A stretch of 33,231 nucleotides of DNA. It comes from an uncultured Bacteroidales bacterium. Lineage in GTDB: Bacteria > Bacteroidota > Bacteroidia > Bacteroidales > F082. The position numbers were made by a program, and so were the translations under genes. The stretch spans positions 1 to 33,231 of the forward strand of contig CALEMB010000113.1 of assembly GCA_937902805.1 (NCBI GenBank), written 5' to 3'. The notes beneath the pieces are model-generated. The model worked only from the letters and a program-made list of their open reading frames with translations. It did not search any database and was not told the origin of the DNA. Below, piece after piece: positions 29,096 through 33,231 of the stretch (positions within the stretch are counted from its first letter, which is position 1; every line of letters begins with the position of its first letter).

Positions 29096-31237
29096 TTATT
29101 TAATCACCAATTCCTTGATGATATTGTCGCACTTGCCCACCTTCTCGATGCACCACAGCAGGTAGCGGGCATCCATGCAGATGGTGCGCTGCACCTTGTT
29201 CTCGAAGCTGAGGTCGCCACTCATGGCTTCCCAGTTGCCGTCGAAGGCCAGACCGATGAGGTTGCCCTCTCCGTCAATGACGGGACTGCCCGAGTTGCCA
29301 CCCGTGATGTCGTTAGTGGTGATGAAGTTGACGACCAACTCGCCGTTTTCGTTGGCATAACGGCCGTAGTCCTTCTTGGCCACGAGGTCGCGGACGTCCT
29401 TCGGGATGTCGAACTCCCAGTTGCCGGGCACATACTTGGCCATCACGCCGTCCATGGTGGTGTAGTAGTTGTAGTTGACGGCATCGGCAGCCTTATAAGG
29501 CTCCACAGTGCCGTAGGTGAGACGCATGGTGAAGTTGGCGTCAGGGTAGAAGTTGCGGTCGCTCTGCATCTCCATCAAGCCCTTCATGTAGAGACGCTCG
29601 CCTTGGTTGCCGAGGTTCTGGGCTTCTTCATAGCGAGCATAAAGCTCTTGGTATGAGTCGATGATATTCATTGACAGAGCGAAAATCGGGTCTTTATCCA
29701 AAGCTTTGGGCTTCTGCATCCACTTTTCCAGACGGGCCTTGTCAGTGAAGATAGATTTCTCGAATGCCTTAGCCACGTAGGCGCTGAAGTCGCCGTTGTT
29801 TTCGTTGCCGATGCGGGTGACTTCGCTCGGACGGAGCTCGGCAGGGATGTTCTTGTAGAACAAAGCCAGCAAAGCAGCGGTCACGTCTTGGTCCAAAGGC
29901 ATGGAGTAATCTTTGAAGAAGGTCTCCACTTGGGGTTGCATCTTCTCGGCAGCAGCCTTGATGTCAGCTTTGTCGGCCTTGTCTGCAAACATGTTGTTGA
30001 TGCGCATGAACCTGCGGCTGAAGGCAATGGCTTCGCCACCGTTCCAGCCCGCCTCGCGGTGGTAGACGAACGATTTCTGGATTTCGTCCAAGATGGTCCA
30101 TTTCTGGACAATGCCCTTGAAGATGTCGCCGTATTCGGCCTTACGGCTGGCGTCGGCACCGACCCAGTTCGCGAAGTCTTCTTCCTGGGCCTGGCGGCGC
30201 TCATAGACGTGGTTGCGCTTGAGCTGTTTCACCTGACCGATGTAGTATTTCCAGTAGTTCGACACGCTGGCCTGCTTGGAGGCGTACATGATGAACACCT
30301 CTTGGTCGGCATCCATGTGCTTACGGTAGTTCTCAAGTTTGGTCGTACGGCAGTCGATGATGGCAGGGCCTTCCTCTTCGATGACGTTCTTCACGGTGTA
30401 GGAAGTGGAATAACGGTCAGTCGAGCCAGGATAGCCGAGGATCATGGCATAATCGCCAGGCTTCACGCCACCGAGATTAATAGGCAAATACCACTTGCTC
30501 TTCATCGGGATGTTGTCCTTCGAATATTCAGCGGGACTGCCATCGGGGGCAGTGTAGACGCGGAAGATATTGAAGTCGCCCTTATGGCGCGGCCAGGTCC
30601 AGTTGTCGGTGTCGGCACCAAACTTGCCGATACCCCAAGGCGGGCAGCACACGAGGCGCACGTCCTTGTACTCATCGTACTCAAAGAGGATGTACTGGTT
30701 GCCGCTGTAGAAAGGCACAATCTCGACGCGCACGCTACGGTCGCCCTTGCGGTCTTTCTCAAGCTGACGCGAGTTCTTAGCGATGAGTTCTTCACGCTCG
30801 GCTTCGCTGGTCTGGGCGGTAACGCCTTTCAGCACGGCCTCGGTGACATCTTCCACCTTATTTAAGAAAAGGACGGAGAGGCCTGCATTAGGCAGTTCCT
30901 CCCCCTTGCTCTTGGCCCAGAAGCCGTCGGTGAGGTAGTCGTGCTCGATGGACGAGTGTTTCTGCACATAGCTCAAGCCGCAGTGGTGATTGGTGAGCAA
31001 CAGGCCTTCGGGAGAGATGATCTCACCCGTGCAGCCGCCACCGAATTGCACGATGGCATCCTTGATGCTGGGTTGGTTGAAGCTAAAGATTTGTTCCGCC
31101 GTGAGTTGGCAGCCCATAGCTTGCATTTCGGCGAGGTTTTGTCCATTGAGGGCATAAGGCAGCCACATGCCTTCATCAGCGCGGGCCACCATCATTGTCA
31201 GCATTAATGCTGCAATTAATGAGAATGCTTTTTTCAT
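29096..31237 (-). CDS. S46-family dipeptidyl-peptidase (DPP7-like)
   Basis: This exopeptidase of 713 residues removes dipeptides from the N-terminus of peptides in the periplasm. A signal peptide (MKKAFSLIAALMLTMMVARA) is followed by DEGMWLPYAL. The chymotrypsin-like catalytic residues are His85 in TNHHCG and Ser649 in TGGNSGSPV. The specificity residue 18 positions after the Ser is Gly667 (FDGNWE). In the known family, P. gingivalis DPP7 has Gly at that place (hydrophobic P1), while DPP11 has Arg (acidic P1). So a hydrophobic preference is predicted; this rests on a remembered alignment. Two minus-strand TATCTTTG boxes lie upstream, with a hairpin between them. Confidence 0.92.
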   Translation of the reverse strand: MKKAFSLIAALMLTMMVARADEGMWLPYALNGQNLAEMQAMGCQLTAEQIFSFNQPSIKDAIVQFGGGCTGEIISPEGLLLTNHHCGLSYVQKHSSIEHDYLTDGFWAKSKGEELPNAGLSVLFLNKVEDVTEAVLKGVTAQTSEAEREELIAKNSRQLEKDRKGDRSVRVEIVPFYSGNQYILFEYDEYKDVRLVCCPPWGIGKFGADTDNWTWPRHKGDFNIFRVYTAPDGSPAEYSKDNIPMKSKWYLPINLGGVKPGDYAMILGYPGSTDRYSTSYTVKNVIEEEGPAIIDCRTTKLENYRKHMDADQEVFIMYASKQASVSNYWKYYIGQVKQLKRNHVYERRQAQEEDFANWVGADASRKAEYGDIFKGIVQKWTILDEIQKSFVYHREAGWNGGEAIAFSRRFMRINNMFADKADKADIKAAAEKMQPQVETFFKDYSMPLDQDVTAALLALFYKNIPAELRPSEVTRIGNENNGDFSAYVAKAFEKSIFTDKARLEKWMQKPKALDKDPIFALSMNIIDSYQELYARYEEAQNLGNQGERLYMKGLMEMQSDRNFYPDANFTMRLTYGTVEPYKAADAVNYNYYTTMDGVMAKYVPGNWEFDIPKDVRDLVAKKDYGRYANENGELVVNFITTNDITGGNSGSPVIDGEGNLIGLAFDGNWEAMSGDLSFENKVQRTICMDARYLLWCIEKVGKCDNIIKELVIK

Positions 31238-31273
31238 AGTGTTATGTGTTTGTTTGTTGATTCAAATTTTCGG

Positions 31274-31281
31274 CAAAGATA
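31274..31281 (-). promoter_or_regulatory. Near -7 box (TATCTTTG) of the S46 gene
   Basis: TATCTTTG on the minus strand lies about 37 bases upstream of the S46 ATG. The terminator-like hairpin lies right behind it, over the expected -33 position. Confidence 0.5.
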
Positions 31282-31289
31282 ACAAAAAA

Positions 31290-31316
31290 CCCCACCTCTT
31301 GGGGAAGTAGGTGGGG
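31290..31316 (-). terminator. Terminator after rpmF (CCCCACCT / AGGTGGGG)
   Basis: CCCCACCT (31290-31297) pairs with AGGTGGGG (31309-31316). On the minus strand the stem is followed by TTTTTTG. It would end transcripts of DUF177-rpmF, which come from upstream on that strand. The 200 bases between here and the rpmF stop hold no gene I can support. Confidence 0.7.
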
Positions 31317-31386
31317 AAAAACAATATAAAGATTATGAAAAAAATCCGTATTTGGTTTTTCAATGCTCTCGCATCAAATTCTGATG

Positions 31387-31394
31387 CAAAGATA
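31387..31394 (-). promoter_or_regulatory. Far -7 box (TATCTTTG), leader hairpin follows
   Basis: TATCTTTG on the minus strand is followed immediately by GCATCA-GAATT-TGATGC (31371-31387), a 6-bp hairpin that would form the very 5' end of a transcript towards the S46 gene. That transcript would then cross the terminator at 31290-31316. Confidence 0.4.
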
Positions 31395-31518
31395 AGCATT
31401 ATTTTTCAATCACGGCACATTTTGGAGATTTTTTTGAATTTTTTTCCTCGGCTTTTTGTTGTCGGGGATACAATTCGCCCTATCCGATCTCGCGGGTGCC
31501 GCGTTCACGCGCCAGCAA

Positions 31519-31704
31519 TCACTGCTTGGCGGCCATGACCAGCTGACCTCTGTAGTACAGGTCGCCGTCCACATAGTAAGCACGGTGCATCACATGCATG
31601 GTGCCAGTGGTGGGATCGATGGTCACGTTCGGGGTTTCAGCCTTGTAATGTGTTCTTCTCTTAGCGCCTCTGGTATGAGACTGTCTTCTTTTAGGATGTG
31701 CCAT
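31519..31704 (-). CDS. rpmF: Ribosomal protein bL32
   Basis: A 61-residue basic protein, MAHPKRRQSHTRGAKRRTHYKAETPNVTIDPTTGTMHVMHRAYY, matches the conserved N-terminus of large-subunit protein bL32 (HPKRRxSxxRxxxRR). The Bacteroidetes form lacks the four-Cys zinc motif seen in other bacteria; here no Cys is present. It follows the DUF177/YceD gene with a 35-base gap, the usual yceD-rpmF arrangement. Confidence 0.95.
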   Translation of the reverse strand: MAHPKRRQSHTRGAKRRTHYKAETPNVTIDPTTGTMHVMHRAYYVDGDLYYRGQLVMAAKQ

Positions 31705-31739
31705 TTCTTTGTTATTTTAACTAGTTAATTACCAATTGT

Positions 31740-32270
31740 TTATTTATCGTTCAAATCTATGTCTTTTAAAGCGGCCCAGCGCGGGTCGATGGCGTCGGAG
31801 GCTTCTTCCTCTTCTTCAGGTGCTTCCTCGTGGTTGAGCATAGCCAAAACCTCGGGATTGCACTGGCCTTCGGGATGCACGCGGTGCATCGGGATGGCGA
31901 GGATGATGTACTCGTACACCAGCGGACGGATGTCGTATTCGTTCAGATCGGGCGAAACGACAGCCACGTCGTCCGACTCTTCGGCATTCTCCGTTCCCAA
32001 CTTGATGAAGAAGTCCTGCTGACTCTCGATAGGCTGGTCGAACTCGTCGGCGCAGCGGTCACAAGGCACACGCACACTCCCTTGGAGGTCGAAGTGCAGG
32101 ATCAGCATGGTTTCCTGACGGTCGATATCCAACTTCACCGACACCTTTCCTTGCTGAACTTCGGAATAATCCATCCCTTCGAAGAAATCATTATCGATCT
32201 CATACTCAAAGGAATGGCTTCCTAAGGCAAGGCCACTGACCGGAATCAGGAATTCGTTCTTCTTTTCCAT
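31740..32270 (-). CDS. YceD/DUF177-family protein
   Basis: The 176 residues have the DUF177 signature GSVRVPCDRCADEFDQPIE (CxxC at about 70-73), an acidic middle (ENAEESDDVAVVSPDLNEYDIRPLVYEYIILAIPMH) and RVHPEGQCNPEV. In bacteria and plastids this family is linked to 23S rRNA accumulation and is encoded before rpmF, as here. The C-terminus is unusually acidic (EEAPEEEEEASDAIDP). A TACTTTTG promoter lies about 55 bases upstream, with a CGAAGA/TCTTCG hairpin (32292-32313) in the presumed leader. Confidence 0.9.
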   Translation of the reverse strand: MEKKNEFLIPVSGLALGSHSFEYEIDNDFFEGMDYSEVQQGKVSVKLDIDRQETMLILHFDLQGSVRVPCDRCADEFDQPIESQQDFFIKLGTENAEESDDVAVVSPDLNEYDIRPLVYEYIILAIPMHRVHPEGQCNPEVLAMLNHEEAPEEEEEASDAIDPRWAALKDIDLNDK

Positions 32271-32324
32271 TCTGCCTAAAATTGACTCCGTCGAAGACTA
32301 CGTCGAATCTTCGATTTCGGGCGG

Positions 32325-32332
32325 CAAAAGTA
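32325..32332 (-). promoter_or_regulatory. -7 box (TACTTTTG) of the DUF177-rpmF operon
   Basis: TACTTTTG on the minus strand, about 55 bases from the DUF177 ATG, fits the TAnnTTTG consensus. A divergent plus-strand box lies at 32385. Confidence 0.6.
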
Positions 32333-32384
32333 CGGAATTAATTTGAATGTGTAACACTTGTGATGGATTTTTCGCAAAATTCAC

Positions 32385-32392
32385 TATTTTTG
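32385..32392 (+). promoter_or_regulatory. -7 box (TATTTTTG) of the DUF4298 gene
   Basis: TATTTTTG lies 20 bases before ATG 32413. It is about 50 bases from the divergent DUF177 box, so both -33 regions share the space between. Confidence 0.55.
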
Positions 32393-32412
32393 CCTCAGTA
32401 AAACCATTGATT

Positions 32413-32688
32413 ATGACACGCATCGAACGCATCACCCACATGGAAGGCCTTCTGGACAAAAGCACGGAAGTCATTGCCCGCTTGGAGCAGGCCCTCGAGG
32501 ACTTTGCTGCCCTCCAGCCCGACATTGTCGAATTGGAAGCGTATTACACTTCGCCGCAGTGGCGCAAGGACTTCGAAGCCGACGAGGCCGGCAAGTTGCC
32601 GAAGGACCTCAAGCGCGGGGTGTTGAGCGAGGATGGAATTTGGAATGTGCTTGAAGACTATAGAAGACTGTTGAAATGCAAAAATTAA
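32413..32688 (+). CDS. DUF4298-family protein
   Basis: The 91 residues TRIERITHMEGLLDKSTEVIARLEQALEDF, then YYTSPQWRKDFEADEAGKLPKDLKRGVLSEDGIWNVLEDYRRLL, match the DUF4298 pattern well (YYxSxxWxxDxxxDEAGxLPxDLKRGVLSEDxxxxLL). The N-terminal half is a long helix. Function unknown. ATG 32413 lies just after a TATTTTTG box, so the longer upstream frame is unlikely. The next gene starts 13 bases before the stop. Confidence 0.85.
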   Translation: MTRIERITHMEGLLDKSTEVIARLEQALEDFAALQPDIVELEAYYTSPQWRKDFEADEAGKLPKDLKRGVLSEDGIWNVLEDYRRLLKCKN

Positions 32689-33176
32689 AAGAAATAGCTG
32701 GTTATGCCCTCGGTGGCCTGATGTTCGTGCTACTCATCCCGACCCTGATGTGGTGGGTCTCAGGGATGCCCAATTTATTGGCTGCACCTGTGGTAAGGAT
32801 GGTGATTGCCCTCATGTTGGCGGTAATCGGATTGTCGCTCAGCGTGTGGTCCATCGTCTATATGCGGCACAAGGGCGACGGCAACCCCATGGATGCCTTC
32901 GGCCTCGAGGTGGCACCTCGCACAAAACATCTGATGACGGAAAGCCCCTACCGACTGAGCCGCAATCCCATGCTGACAGGGAGCTTTGTCTATTTCGCTG
33001 GCGTATGCATCTGGCTCTGGACCTGGCAGGCCTTGTTGGTGTATGTCGCCTTTATCATCATCATGCTGCTGCAAGTGCGCAGCGAGGAAAAGCGCCTCCG
33101 CCGCGACTTCGGCGAAGAGTATGAAGCTTATTGCAGGAGGACGGGGCGGTTTGGACCGGTTTCGCTTAAAAAGTAA
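32676..33176 (+). CDS. Isoprenylcysteine carboxyl methyltransferase-like membrane protein
   Basis: The 166 residues hold about four hydrophobic segments (LGGLMFVLLIPTLMWWV, VVRMVIALMLAVIGLSLSVW, GSFVYFAGVCIWLWTW, ALLVYVAFIIIMLLQ). The conserved end is SPYRLSRNPMLTGSFVYFAG with EEKRLRRDFGEEYEAYCRRTGRF, the signature of the ICMT/PEMT-like family (RNPMY...EExxLxxxFGxxYxxYxxxVPR). Bacterial members methylate lipids or isoprenoid-type substrates, or have no known substrate. It overlaps the DUF4298 gene by 13 bases and the last 55 bases after it show nothing. Confidence 0.85.
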   Translation: MQKLKEIAGYALGGLMFVLLIPTLMWWVSGMPNLLAAPVVRMVIALMLAVIGLSLSVWSIVYMRHKGDGNPMDAFGLEVAPRTKHLMTESPYRLSRNPMLTGSFVYFAGVCIWLWTWQALLVYVAFIIIMLLQVRSEEKRLRRDFGEEYEAYCRRTGRFGPVSLKK

Positions 33177-33231
33177 CGCTATAGTTTACCTTTAGACTGA
33201 TTTTTCACTAGAATTGGCAAAGGCGACCTGT

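Noticed and set aside
29888..30865. Long open frame (325 codons) antisense to the S46 peptidase
   Set aside because: No domain, no signal, codon pattern mirrors the peptidase, whose catalytic motifs are clear.
29096..31237. DPP11 (acidic P1) assignment for the S46 peptidase
   Set aside because: The specificity position is Gly (FDGNWE), not Arg, which points to the DPP7 type.
31335..31538. Plus-strand frame starting MKKIRIWFFNALASNSD
   Set aside because: It runs through the S46 promoter region and rpmF downstream region; AT-rich, no conserved pattern, likely not coding.

Overview
The window looks like a chromosomal segment of an anaerobic member of the Bacteroidetes, most likely a Bacteroidales-type genome, possibly uncultured. 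The support is indirect but consistent. Many genes are preceded by TAnnTTTG, the -7 box of this phylum. One secreted esterase ends in a type IX secretion sorting tail. There is an S46 dipeptidyl-peptidase, a GYDIA-family GHMP kinase beside mvaD and mevalonate kinase, several short-signal lipoproteins, and the [FeFe]-hydrogenase maturase HydF. I see no rRNA, tRNA, CRISPR array, transposase or phage structural gene.

Layout. 1-3535 (+): mevalonate-pathway cluster (GYDIA kinase, mvaD, mevalonate kinase) followed by a GtrA-like membrane protein. 3538-6347: recG (-) diverges from a TatD-family hydrolase (+) across back-to-back promoters. 6348-9000: tcdA between repeat elements, a low-molecular-weight phosphatase, and hydF converging on it. 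9000-16260: a short ssb (+), then a long minus-strand block holding a zinc-ribbon protein, RNase H with an N-terminal viroplasmin-like domain, phosphofructokinase, a lipoprotein, aspS and a C69 dipeptidase. 16260-21921: a split small gene, a Pif1-type helicase with HRDC and HTH domains, two DUF488 proteins and a dual-OB-type protein. 21955-27935: the esterase, pspC (-), and a five- to six-gene cell-envelope cassette (TPR/HTH membrane regulator, three lipoproteins, two predicted beta-barrels). 27971-33231: a Gre-factor/Nudix-like fusion (-), the S46 peptidase (-), rpmF and DUF177/YceD (-), then DUF4298 and a methyltransferase-like membrane protein (+).

The most unusual signals are three. First, a 73-bp sequence of four 10-bp phased units (CGACnnCAAA-like) occurs almost identically upstream of ssb and upstream of an unrelated split gene 7.4 kb away. 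Second, several families of short palindromic elements sit in spacers and also, in frame, inside coding regions of the GHMP kinase, mvaD and the helicase. Third, two gene neighbourhoods look like coherent but poorly described systems: helicase, DUF488, DUF488 and dual-OB; and the regulator, lipoprotein and barrel cassette containing a duplicated lipoprotein.

Together the housekeeping genes cover isoprenoid precursor synthesis, recombination and replication fork rescue, tRNA charging and modification, glycolysis and peptide use. All family names come from reading motifs by eye; no database search was run.
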